Below are positions 7,901-15,121 of a stretch of 64,000 bases of DNA, one piece after another. How positions within the stretch are numbered: position 1 is the first letter of the stretch; each line of letters begins with the position of its first letter. Both the position numbers and the translations under genes were made by a program. Origin of the DNA: Scybalosoma faecavium (lineage in GTDB: Bacteria > Bacillota > Clostridia > Christensenellales > Christensenellaceae); contig DVKG01000007.1 in NCBI GenBank assembly GCA_018716135.1, positions 1 to 64,000 of the forward strand, read 5' to 3'. Under the pieces are notes generated by a model. That model did no database searches, was not told the origin of the DNA, and worked only from the letters and a program-made list of their open reading frames with translations.

Positions 7901-8767
7901 TTATTTCCCGCTGAATACCGGGAAACAAGAAAATTCGCCGTAGTTTTCAATTGGTTTCACATTTTTCAAAAGCTCCATATCGGAATCGCTGATAACAAAG
8001 TCTATACGCGCATTGTCTTTCATATGCTCAGGTTTTGCCGTTTTCGGCAAAGAGACGCATCCGAGCTGGATAGTGTACCTTATACATAGCTGCGGGACGG
8101 ATACTCCGTACTCATTTGCCATAGCAGTAAGAGACGGAAGGTTTAAAATCATGCCGTGAGCAATTGGCGAATAAGCTTCTACGAGCATACCTTGACTCTT
8201 AGAATAAGCAATCAGATCGGACGGCGTGTTGCTGACGTGTACGAGAAGCTGATTCACCATGGGCTTGACGCTGCAGCCGCTAAGAATATTATCTATATCT
8301 TCCCGCATGAAGTTGGATATGCCGATAGAGCGCAGCTTTCCCGCTTTGTAAGCATCTTCCAAAGCTCTCCATGCCGCTCTGTTTCCTTCGGCGTAATCTC
8401 CGCCGCGAAAATCATTCCAAGGCTGCGGGCTGTGTATGAGCATGAGGTCTATATACTCCATATTCATTTTGCGAAGAGATTCGTCTATAGCCGCCGCCGC
8501 TTCGTCATATGTCTTTGTCTCCGCCGCCAGCTTGGAAGTGATAAACAGCTTCTCTCGAGCCAGACCGCACGTTTGGACTCCCTCTCCGACTCCTCGCTCA
8601 TTCCCGTATGCCTGCGCCGTATCAATGTGGCGATAGCCTATGCTCACGGCGTCGCGGACAGCCTGCGCGGCTTTATCGTCGTCAATAAACCATGTACCAA
8701 GACCTAATTTGGGAATGGCTATACCGTTGGATAATGTGTAAGCCTCTTCAAAAATTCCTGAGTTCAT
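7901..8767 (-). CDS. Aldo/keto reductase (2,5-diketogluconate reductase-like group)
   Basis: 288 residues from MNSGIFEEAYTLSNG. Tetrad residues are visible in HIDTAQAYGNE (Asp, Tyr), FITSKLAAE (Lys) and LMLIHSPQPW (His). The ATG at 8767 has GGAGG eight bases upstream; a start seven codons earlier has no comparable site. This protein belongs to a different subgroup from the reductase at 6310, so the operon carries two distinct carbonyl reductases. It follows the MarR gene by 17 bases. Confidence 0.92.
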   Translation of the reverse strand: MNSGIFEEAYTLSNGIAIPKLGLGTWFIDDDKAAQAVRDAVSIGYRHIDTAQAYGNERGVGEGVQTCGLAREKLFITSKLAAETKTYDEAAAAIDESLRKMNMEYIDLMLIHSPQPWNDFRGGDYAEGNRAAWRALEDAYKAGKLRSIGISNFMREDIDNILSGCSVKPMVNQLLVHVSNTPSDLIAYSKSQGMLVEAYSPIAHGMILNLPSLTAMANEYGVSVPQLCIRYTIQLGCVSLPKTAKPEHMKDNARIDFVISDSDMELLKNVKPIENYGEFSCFPVFSGK

Positions 8768-8784
8768 TTGCGTTGCCTCCAATC

Positions 8785-9201
8785 TCATTTTCTCAGCAGC
8801 AGAGCGATTTTCTCCAGCTGTTCGACGAGCTGCAAATCTGCTGTATCAAGTTTTTTGAATACTTCGTTCTCTTTTTGATAGATTTCTTTGAGAATATCAT
8901 CTGCATACCTTTTTCCGCTTTCGGTAAGCACGACTGTCATCTCGCGCCGTTTGCCTTTGATGGGTTCCAGAGTCACATAGCCGCTGCGCCTCAATTCCGT
9001 CATCACTGTGTTGACTGTGCTTTTCGGCAATTCCCAATCTGCGCATATCTCTTTTTGGGTGTGCGTGTTTCTGTCGTTCAACGCATACAGAATCCAGAGC
9101 AGAGTGGGAGCGACGCCGCTCTGTTTCGCAAAGTCGTCATAGACGGCGTCGATATGATATATTGCTCTTCCGAAATCATAGAAGAACTTTTTTGAATCCA
9201 T
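8785..9201 (-). CDS. MarR-family transcriptional regulator
   Basis: 138 residues. The winged helix is seen as THTQKEICADWELPKSTVNTVMTELRRSGYV followed by a basic wing (GKRREMTV) and a long C-terminal dimerisation helix. First gene of the five-gene redox operon. Its promoter carries two 18-bp repeats, one inside the spacer and one just downstream of the -10, so self-repression relieved by a small aromatic or oxidising ligand is likely. There is a single Cys in the recognition region (EICADW). Confidence 0.93.
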   Translation of the reverse strand: MDSKKFFYDFGRAIYHIDAVYDDFAKQSGVAPTLLWILYALNDRNTHTQKEICADWELPKSTVNTVMTELRRSGYVTLEPIKGKRREMTVVLTESGKRYADDILKEIYQKENEVFKKLDTADLQLVEQLEKIALLLRK

Positions 9202-9222
9202 TGAGAGTACCTCCGAAGAACA

Positions 9223-9263
9223 ATAGTTCTGTTTCGTACTTTATTATAGTTCAACTTCGTACT
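9223..9263. promoter_or_regulatory. Tandem operator-like repeats for the MarR regulator
   Basis: Two 18-base copies of AGTACGAA-NNN-GAACTAT (minus strand) lie at 9263-9246 and 9240-9223, 23 bases apart. One fills the promoter spacer; the other lies at the expected transcription start. Confidence 0.7.
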
Positions 9264-9271
9264 TTTGTCAA
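9243..9271 (-). promoter_or_regulatory. Promoter of the MarR redox operon
   Basis: On the minus strand TTGACA (9271-9266) and TATAAT (9248-9243) are separated by 17 bases, a perfect consensus. Such a strong promoter would need a repressor to be useful as an inducible system. Confidence 0.9.
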
Positions 9272-9332
9272 GAAAAATAAATAATCAGACATTGATTATC
9301 TATTAAGACAGCAAGTGAATTTACAGCTGCTA

Positions 9333-9361
9333 TTGACAGAAACAAAAAAGTGCGTTACAAT
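9333..9361 (+). promoter_or_regulatory. Promoter of nadA
   Basis: TTGACA at 9333-9338 and TACAAT at 9356-9361 with a 17-base spacer. The leader of about 80 bases contains short repeats of AAATTGATAA without a clear fold. Confidence 0.85.
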
Positions 9362-9449
9362 ATATCCGACTAAATGAGTAGGGTTTTGAAAAGACAAAAA
9401 ATTGATAAATTAATAAATTGATAATTAAGAAATAAGGAGAAGACTCAAA

Positions 9450-10364
9450 ATGGACATTCACTCTTTGCAGCAGGAGATACTAAGGCTGAAAAAAGAAAAG
9501 GGCATATGTATTCTGGCTCATAGCTATCAGTCTAAGGAAATAGCAGAAGTTGCGGACTTTGTGGGGGATTCATATCAGCTGAGCGTACAGGGGAAGAACG
9601 CTCCTCAAAAGACCGTGATAATGTGCGGCGTAAGATTTATGGCGGAAACGGTAAAGCTGCTGTCGCCGGAGAAAAAGGTTCTGCTCGCCAATCCTACCGC
9701 GGGGTGCCCTATGGCTGAGCAAATGGACAGAGAGCTCATACAGGGAGTCAAGGACAGCCTTCCGGATTATACCGTGGTCGCTTACATCAACACTACGGCG
9801 GAGCTTAAGACAATTTGCGATGTCTGCGTTACGTCTTCATCTGCCGTGAAGATTATAAAAAAGCTGCCGAATGAGAACATACTTTTTATTCCGGATTGCA
9901 ATTTGGGAGCGTATGTGGCGAAGCAGGCGCCGGAGAAGAACATAAAGCTGATGCAGGGCGGCTGCCCGATACATGCCCGTGTATCGGCGCACGATGTAAA
10001 AAAAGCTCGCGAAGCTCATCCGTATGCGGAAGTGCTTGTGCATCCGGAGTGTACGCCGGACGTTCTGGAGCTTGCGGATTTTATAGGCTCGACTTCTGCT
10101 ATATTGAATCGCGCGGAAGAAGCGGAAAGCAAAGAGTTTATAATAGGTACTGAAATAAGCATAGCGCAGCATTTGGCGTATCGCTGTCCCGAAAAACGCT
10201 TTTATACTCTCTCCAAGAATCTCATATGTCCGAACATGAAAGCGACGTCGCTTGCAGATGTGTATTACGCAGTGGCGGGAACGGGCGGCGAGCTGATAGA
10301 GCTGGATGCGGAGACAATATCCAAGGCGCGCGTTTGCATAGACAGAATGATAGAATTGGGATGA
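9450..10364 (+). CDS. nadA: Quinolinate synthase NadA
   Basis: Condenses iminoaspartate with dihydroxyacetone phosphate to give quinolinate for NAD synthesis, in the cytoplasm, using a 4Fe-4S cluster. 304 residues, the usual length. The three cluster cysteines are Cys59 (IMCGVRF), Cys201 (HPECTP) and Cys260 (LICPNMK). The substrate motif LAHSYQ is near residue 23. AAGGAG precedes the ATG. The usual partners nadB and nadC are not adjacent. A monocistronic unit with its own promoter and terminator is what the sequence shows. Confidence 0.96.
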   Translation: MDIHSLQQEILRLKKEKGICILAHSYQSKEIAEVADFVGDSYQLSVQGKNAPQKTVIMCGVRFMAETVKLLSPEKKVLLANPTAGCPMAEQMDRELIQGVKDSLPDYTVVAYINTTAELKTICDVCVTSSSAVKIIKKLPNENILFIPDCNLGAYVAKQAPEKNIKLMQGGCPIHARVSAHDVKKAREAHPYAEVLVHPECTPDVLELADFIGSTSAILNRAEEAESKEFIIGTEISIAQHLAYRCPEKRFYTLSKNLICPNMKATSLADVYYAVAGTGGELIELDAETISKARVCIDRMIELG

Positions 10365-10381
10365 TTAAACAAAAATACTAA

Positions 10382-10410
10382 GGCATGAGAAAAAACTCAT
10401 GTCTTTTTTT
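10382..10410 (+). terminator. Terminator of nadA
   Basis: Stem GGCATGAG / CTCATGTC (one G-T pair) with an all-A loop, followed by TTTTTTT. Confidence 0.88.
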
Positions 10411-10419
10411 AATCAGCTA

Positions 10420-10448
10420 TTGACATAATATACACTATTGAATATAAT
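10420..10448 (+). promoter_or_regulatory. Promoter of the PadR-HAAS-SDR operon
   Basis: TTGACA at 10420-10425 and TATAAT at 10443-10448, 17-base spacer. Confidence 0.9.
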
Positions 10449-10457
10449 TTAATAGTG
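10433..10457. promoter_or_regulatory. Inverted repeat overlapping the -10, likely PadR operator
   Basis: CACTATT at 10433-10439 and AATAGTG at 10451-10457 form a perfect 7-bp inverted repeat with an 11-base centre that covers the TATAAT box. A PadR dimer bound here would block transcription of its own operon. Confidence 0.65.
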
Positions 10458-10493
10458 AACAAGAGATGTTACGTAGAAACCGGGAGGTAAAAA

Positions 10494-10811
10494 ATGAATC
10501 CGCAATATAAAAAAGGGGTGATAGAGCTGTGTGTGCTTTCTATATTACGGCGTCGCGACTGCTATGGTTATGAAATAGCAGAGGAGCTGTCAGGGAAAAT
10601 AGACATAGCCGACGGTACCGTGTATCCAGTACTGCGAAAACTGAAAAAGGACGGTATGCTGACAACATATTTATCGGAATCCAGCGGCGGACCGCCGAGG
10701 AAGTATTACTCTATAACATCAGAAGGCTTGGCGGCATACGAACGGGACAGAGCAGAATATTTGGAATTTGCGAAAAACGTAAGAGAAATATTGGAGGATG
10801 GACATGAATAA
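10494..10811 (+). CDS. PadR-family transcriptional regulator
   Basis: 105 residues of winged-helix PadR type. The conserved features are VIELCVLSILRRRDCYGYEIAEEL, the recognition region ADGTVYPVLRKLKKDGML and the wing GGPPRKYYSIT. It is the short form lacking a long C-terminal domain, as in PadR proteins paired with HAAS/DUF1700 membrane partners. GGGAGG lies six bases before the ATG. The downstream gene starts inside its 3' end, which fits a regulator working with a coupled signalling partner. Confidence 0.94.
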   Translation: MNPQYKKGVIELCVLSILRRRDCYGYEIAEELSGKIDIADGTVYPVLRKLKKDGMLTTYLSESSGGPPRKYYSITSEGLAAYERDRAEYLEFAKNVREILEDGHE

Positions 10812-11502
10812 GGCGGAGTATCTCGGAGCGCTGGAGGCGGAGCTGAAAGCCAGAGAAGCGAGCGATATAGACGAAATAATAGCGGAATATTCGGAACATT
10901 TCGACTTTAAACTGGCGGACGGATTTTCCGAATCGGAAATAGCTGTGAAATTAGGCGCGCCCGAAAAGATAGCAGAGCAATTTGAAGAAGAAAGCGGCGA
11001 AAAAAATAAGCCCGATATCTGGAAAAAGACTGTTTCTTACGCGGTTGCACTTTTAGAGATAATCGGAGGCATAATTTTTGCAGCGTGGGATTTAATACTT
11101 GCAGCAGCGGCGCTTGCCTTTTTGGCTGTCGGCGTAAGCCTGGAGGCAGGCATGGATATAACAGGCGTCATCCCGAATATGCCGTATATTTCGGCAGCGC
11201 TGTTTGGAGCAGCCGCTTTAGCTTTGGCTGTTTTAACAGGATGTGCTGCATGGTATTGCTTCAAACTGCTTGCGCAGCTTGTGAGATCCAGAGCACGCTG
11301 GCACATGAGCTTTGTATCCGGGGCGAAATTACCGCCTCTGTCTATAACGCCTAGGCTGAAGGGCAGGGGGAGACGTGTCTTTCGCGGTATAGTTTACATT
11401 TCCGCTGCGGCGTTCGGATTATTTTTTCTGGCGGCGTATGCAGCGTCTGCGCTGAATGCGCATAGTGTAGAATTTTGGCACGTATGGAAATGGTTTGTAT
11501 AG
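10804..11502 (+). CDS. DUF1700/HAAS-domain membrane protein
   Basis: 232 residues from the second ATG at 10804, six bases after GGAGG; the ATG at 10798 is too close to that site. The N-terminal 70 residues are the HAAS helical domain (EYLGALEAEL, IDEIIAEYSEHFDF, LGAPEKIAEQF). The rest has about four membrane segments, including one at the extreme C-terminus. HAAS proteins are thought to control the neighbouring PadR-like regulator in response to envelope signals. The eight-base overlap with padR supports such a pair. The input is unknown. Confidence 0.88.
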   Translation: MNKAEYLGALEAELKAREASDIDEIIAEYSEHFDFKLADGFSESEIAVKLGAPEKIAEQFEEESGEKNKPDIWKKTVSYAVALLEIIGGIIFAAWDLILAAAALAFLAVGVSLEAGMDITGVIPNMPYISAALFGAAALALAVLTGCAAWYCFKLLAQLVRSRARWHMSFVSGAKLPPLSITPRLKGRGRRVFRGIVYISAAAFGLFFLAAYAASALNAHSVEFWHVWKWFV

Positions 11503-11542
11503 ACCGAGCTTTGTCTTTCTGTAAAACTAAGGAGAAGGAAAT

Positions 11543-12385
11543 ATGAAAACAGCGGTAGTAACCGGCGCTTCTTCCGGCATAGGCTTGAGCATAGTTCTAA
11601 ATTTGGCAAAAAAGAATTGGAGAGTGCTCTGTGTAGGGCATAGCGAAGCAAACTGCGAAAAGGCAAGGGCTCACATTTTAAAACAAGTTCCAATGGCGAA
11701 TATGGAGTGGTTCTGGGGAGAACTGATGAATCAGAGCGAAGTTAACCGAATATCTTCTGAGGTATCGGACAGCATTGGAGCCGAAGGTAAAATAGATGTG
11801 TTAATAAATAATGCAGGAGCCGTAAGAGGCTGGTATATGACAACTGAAGAAGGGTATGAGCAGCAGTTTGCGATAAATCACCTGGCTTCGTTTTTGTTGA
11901 CATATAGGCTGCTGCCCTATATACAAAGCTGCGGAGGCAAAGTGATAATGACAAGCAGCGGCTCGCACAAGGGTATAAAAATACATTGGGAGGATGTGAT
12001 GTTCAGCAGGAGGTACAATCCTTTGGCTGCATACAAGCAAAGCAAGCTATGCGGGATACTTTTTGCAAAGTCTTTGGTTGAAAAAAACATAAAAGCATAT
12101 GCAGTAGATCCGGGATTGGTATGCACGGATATAGGCGGAAAAACTGCGAGCGGATTAATCAATGCTGTTTGGAAGTGCAGGAGACGCAGAGGGATAACAG
12201 CTGACAAAGCGGCGGAAACTTATGTTTATTTGTGCGAGACAGATGAAAAGCGGCTGTACTACAAAAATTGCCGCGCAGGGAAATACAGTTCAGAGGTGAC
12301 ACAATCTAATGCAGACAGGCTGTTTAAGTTATCCGAAAAGCTATGCGGGATAGAATATCAGACAAGAGAGGAAGAAGCCACATGA
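11543..12385 (+). CDS. Short-chain dehydrogenase/reductase
   Basis: 280-residue Rossmann-fold oxidoreductase. TGASSGIG near residue 8 binds the dinucleotide, NNAG near residue 90 is the structural motif, and the catalytic Ser lies in MTSSGS with the YKQSK (YxxxK) pair downstream. AAGGAG lies upstream, 40 bases after the HAAS gene, so it is probably in the same transcript. The following SDR gene overlaps its stop by four bases (ATGA). The substrate is unknown. Sequence style resembles the retinol/steroid-dehydrogenase-like group, a weak hint only. Confidence 0.9.
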   Translation: MKTAVVTGASSGIGLSIVLNLAKKNWRVLCVGHSEANCEKARAHILKQVPMANMEWFWGELMNQSEVNRISSEVSDSIGAEGKIDVLINNAGAVRGWYMTTEEGYEQQFAINHLASFLLTYRLLPYIQSCGGKVIMTSSGSHKGIKIHWEDVMFSRRYNPLAAYKQSKLCGILFAKSLVEKNIKAYAVDPGLVCTDIGGKTASGLINAVWKCRRRRGITADKAAETYVYLCETDEKRLYYKNCRAGKYSSEVTQSNADRLFKLSEKLCGIEYQTREEEAT

Positions 12386-13173
12386 ATGTTATGATAACCG
12401 GAGCGAGCGGCGGATTGGGCAGAGCGATGGCCATGGAGTGCGCGCGCAGGGGATGGAAGATTTATCTTGCGGATGTGAACTCTGGTGGACTTGATTCGAT
12501 AAAAATCGGATTAGAGCGAAGGTTCGGCGCAGAGGTCTATACGTGGCTTTGCGATATAACGTGTTCAGACGATGTGGATAATATGATAGCTGAGATGAGC
12601 GCAAGCGGCGTGAGACTGGATATGCTGTTAAACATAGCGGGTGTGGATTTTGAAGGAAGCTTTGAGGGCAGAGACAGGGAAGACGTGGCGAAAATTGTTT
12701 CGATTAACGATGAGGCGACGTTGAGGATAACTCATGCCGCTCTGGAGCTAAGAAGGAGGAGTGAGAAGTTTACTGTTGTCTTCGTCTCCAGCCTGGCTGC
12801 CATGTTTCCCATGCCTCTTAAGGCAACTTATGCGGCGTCTAAGCGTTTCCTGCTTGATTTTTCTCTCGCGCTGCGCCGCGAGATGAAAGCGGAAAAGGTG
12901 AATACGCTGGCGTTATGCCCCGGAGGTCTTGTAACTGGCAACGGCGCTATAAAAGGTATAGAAGCGCAGGGCTTGTGGGGGGAGCTTACGACAAACAAGT
13001 TGGAACGGGTGGCGAGAAAAACAATTGAAAAAGCATTGGCGGGGAAAAACGTTTATATTCCCGGTGTGCTGAACAAAGCGCTGTGTTCCGCGGGTAAAAT
13101 CGTACCGCGCAGCTGGGCGGCGGATATAGTGTATTGGAGATGGAATACAGCACAGAAAAAATGGCTTGATTAA
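12382..13173 (+). CDS. Second short-chain dehydrogenase/reductase, translationally coupled
   Basis: 263 residues from MNVMITGASGGLGRAMA. The start at 12382 overlaps the previous stop as ATGA and is preceded by GAGAGGAAG. Motifs are TGASGGLG, NIAG (a variant of NNAG) and Ser plus YAASK for catalysis. The C-terminus carries an aromatic tail (WAADIVYWRWN) that could touch the membrane or a hydrophobic substrate. Two different SDRs encoded as a coupled pair suggests a heteromeric enzyme or sequential oxidation and reduction of one substrate; this is inference. Confidence 0.9.
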   Translation: MNVMITGASGGLGRAMAMECARRGWKIYLADVNSGGLDSIKIGLERRFGAEVYTWLCDITCSDDVDNMIAEMSASGVRLDMLLNIAGVDFEGSFEGRDREDVAKIVSINDEATLRITHAALELRRRSEKFTVVFVSSLAAMFPMPLKATYAASKRFLLDFSLALRREMKAEKVNTLALCPGGLVTGNGAIKGIEAQGLWGELTTNKLERVARKTIEKALAGKNVYIPGVLNKALCSAGKIVPRSWAADIVYWRWNTAQKKWLD

Positions 13174-13179
13174 ATCTGA

Positions 13180-13206
13180 GACTGCGGAGCTTCCGCAGTC
13201 TTTTTA
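13180..13206 (+). terminator. Terminator of the PadR-SDR operon
   Basis: Perfect 9-bp stem GACTGCGGA / TCCGCAGTC with a GCT loop, followed by TTTTTAT. Confidence 0.92.
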
Positions 13207-13302
13207 TATCTTTAGAGCTCGTTTGAGAATAATAAGAAAGCAGCAGAGTAAAATATTATTAAGCATAAAGGCTTGTCAGTGAGAAAAAATGTAAAAATAT
13301 GC

Positions 13303-13331
13303 TTGACAAAGCAAAGCAGGAGTGATATTAT
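13303..13331 (+). promoter_or_regulatory. Promoter of nifS-nifU
   Basis: TTGACA at 13303-13308 and TATTAT at 13326-13331 with a 17-base spacer. Confidence 0.85.
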
Positions 13332-13349
13332 CCTAGTAAAGATATAGGA
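13331..13349. promoter_or_regulatory. Possible operator at the nifS start site
   Basis: TCCTA at 13331 and TAGGA at 13345 form an inverted repeat with a 9-base centre at the transcription start. Iron-sulfur biogenesis genes are often controlled by IscR-type repressors, but no such gene is present here. The assignment is weak. Confidence 0.35.
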
Positions 13350-13365
13350 ATTTAGGAGGTTATCC

Positions 13366-14538
13366 ATGAAGATATATGCGGACCACGCCGCGACGTCTCC
13401 GATATCAGAAGCGGCGAAGGCGGAGATGATCAGGTGTTTAGACGAACAGTACGGTAACCCGTCCAGCCTGCACGAATGGGGCAGGGCGTCCGCGCTGGAG
13501 CTGGCTAAGTTCAGAGAAAGCATAGCCGAAGATATAGGCGCGCAGCCGAATGAAATATACTTCACTTCGGGAGGCAGCGAAGCGGACAATCAGGCGATAT
13601 TATCCGCGGCGAGAATAGGCGCAAAAAAAGGAAGGAAGAGGATAATCACCAGCGATATAGAGCATCATGCGGTGCTCCATACAGTAGATAAGCTGGCGGC
13701 GGAGGGATTCGACGTCGTGAAGATACCTGCCGGAGAGAGAGGAATAGTCAGCGTAAAAGACGTAGAAGCTGCGCTGACGGACGAGACGGCTCTCGTTACT
13801 ATTATGATGGCGAACAATGAAATAGGCACGATCCAGCCTGTAAAAGAGATTGGAGAGCTGTGCAGAGAGCGCAGGGTGCTTTTTCATACAGATGCGGTTC
13901 AGGCCGTCGGTCATATCCCCGTCGATGTGAAAGAGCTTAAAGTAGATATGCTGTCTTTTTCGGCGCACAAGTTCAGGGGGCCGAGAGGCATAGGTGTGTT
14001 GTATTGCAGAAGAGGCGTTCGCCTGTTCCCTTTGATAGAAGGCGGCGCGCAGGAGAACAACAAGCGCGCGGGGACGGAGAACCTCGCGGCTATAGCCGGA
14101 ATGGCGGCGGCTCTGCATGAGTCTGTAGAAAATCTGGAAAACAGCATGAAATACACCTCTGAATTGAGAGATGTTCTGATAGAAGGGCTGAAGAAGATAC
14201 CGCTGGCGATAATAAACGGCGACGAGAAACAGAGACTTCCCGGAAATGTGAACGTGTGCTTCCCGGGGATAGAAGGCGAGTCCTTGCTGCTTTATCTCGA
14301 CGCGAGAGGAATAGCGGCGTCGTCCGGCTCCGCATGCACATCCGGCTCCCTCGATCCGAGTCATGTTCTGCTGGCGATAGGACTTCCGCACGAGACGGCG
14401 CACGGCTCGCTCAGGCTTACAATAGATGACACTAATACGCGCGAAGAAGCAGAGTATATTATAAAAAATGTTGCCGAGGTCGTAGAGTTTTTGAGAAGCA
14501 TTTCGCCTGTTTGGGAAAAAATGCAGCAGGCAGGCTGA
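13366..14538 (+). CDS. nifS: Cysteine desulfurase (NifS/IscS type)
   Basis: PLP enzyme that takes sulfur from cysteine and delivers it as a persulfide to the scaffold and to tRNA-thiolating enzymes. 390 residues. The PLP lysine is Lys202 in SAHKFRGPRG and the catalytic cysteine is Cys324 in SSGSACTSGSLDPSHVL. The N-terminal YADHAATSP is typical. The scaffold gene follows after 34 bases. MnmA, a sulfur acceptor that needs a desulfurase, is encoded 15 kb downstream. No iscR or hscAB lies nearby. Confidence 0.96.
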   Translation: MKIYADHAATSPISEAAKAEMIRCLDEQYGNPSSLHEWGRASALELAKFRESIAEDIGAQPNEIYFTSGGSEADNQAILSAARIGAKKGRKRIITSDIEHHAVLHTVDKLAAEGFDVVKIPAGERGIVSVKDVEAALTDETALVTIMMANNEIGTIQPVKEIGELCRERRVLFHTDAVQAVGHIPVDVKELKVDMLSFSAHKFRGPRGIGVLYCRRGVRLFPLIEGGAQENNKRAGTENLAAIAGMAAALHESVENLENSMKYTSELRDVLIEGLKKIPLAIINGDEKQRLPGNVNVCFPGIEGESLLLYLDARGIAASSGSACTSGSLDPSHVLLAIGLPHETAHGSLRLTIDDTNTREEAEYIIKNVAEVVEFLRSISPVWEKMQQAG

Positions 14539-14572
14539 GGCAATCGGACGGAAACAAAAGGGAGGAGAAAAA

Positions 14573-14992
14573 ATGATTTACAGCGATAAGGTTATGGATC
14601 ACTTTATGAATCCGCGCAATGTAGGCAAGATAGAAGACGCGGACGGCGTCGGCGAGGTAGGCAACGCGAAATGCGGAGACATCATGAAAATATATCTCAA
14701 AATAGAGGACGATACCGTAACAGACGTTAAATTCAATACATTCGGATGCGGCAGCGCTATAGCGTCAAGCTCTATGGCAACGGAGCTGATCAAAGGGAAA
14801 AAGCTGGACGAGGTTCTCGAGCTGACAAATAAAGCTGTGGTCGAAGCTCTGGACGGTCTGCCCGCTGTTAAGCTGCACTGCTCCGTGCTTGCGGAAGAAG
14901 CGGTGAAGGCCGCGCTCAAGGACTATTATGATAAAAACGGCATAGAATACGACGCAGAGAAGCTCGCGCCGTGCGAAACCTGCGGGCATTAA
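14573..14992 (+). CDS. nifU: Iron-sulfur cluster scaffold protein, NifU N-terminal/IscU type
   Basis: 139 residues. The three assembly cysteines are Cys34 (NAKCGD, with the following Asp), Cys59 (FGCGSAIASSS) and Cys103 (LHCSVLAEEA). Only the IscU-like domain is present; the ferredoxin and Nfu domains of full NifU are absent. The protein ends with an additional CETCGH motif, seen in clostridial members. GGGAGGAG precedes the ATG. It forms a two-gene unit with the desulfurase. Confidence 0.95.
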   Translation: MIYSDKVMDHFMNPRNVGKIEDADGVGEVGNAKCGDIMKIYLKIEDDTVTDVKFNTFGCGSAIASSSMATELIKGKKLDEVLELTNKAVVEALDGLPAVKLHCSVLAEEAVKAALKDYYDKNGIEYDAEKLAPCETCGH

Positions 14993-15022
14993 TACTGTTA
15001 AAACAGACACGGAAATTGAACT

Positions 15023-15050
15023 AAGCCGAGGCTTGCCTTGGCTTTTTGTT
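15023..15050 (+). terminator. Terminator of nifS-nifU
   Basis: Stem AAGCCGAGG / CCTTGGCTT (one G-T pair) with a four-base loop, followed by TTTGTTTTG. Confidence 0.8.
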
Positions 15051-15079
15051 TTGCGTTATATTCGATAAGGAAGTATAAT
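15051..15079 (+). promoter_or_regulatory. Promoter of the CCA-adding enzyme gene
   Basis: TTGCGT at 15051-15056 and TATAAT at 15074-15079, spacer 17. It begins directly at the end of the preceding terminator. Confidence 0.7.
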
Positions 15080-15121
15080 AAATAAGTCGCTTATATAAAA
15101 GCATGGCGGGAGGTGAAAGGC

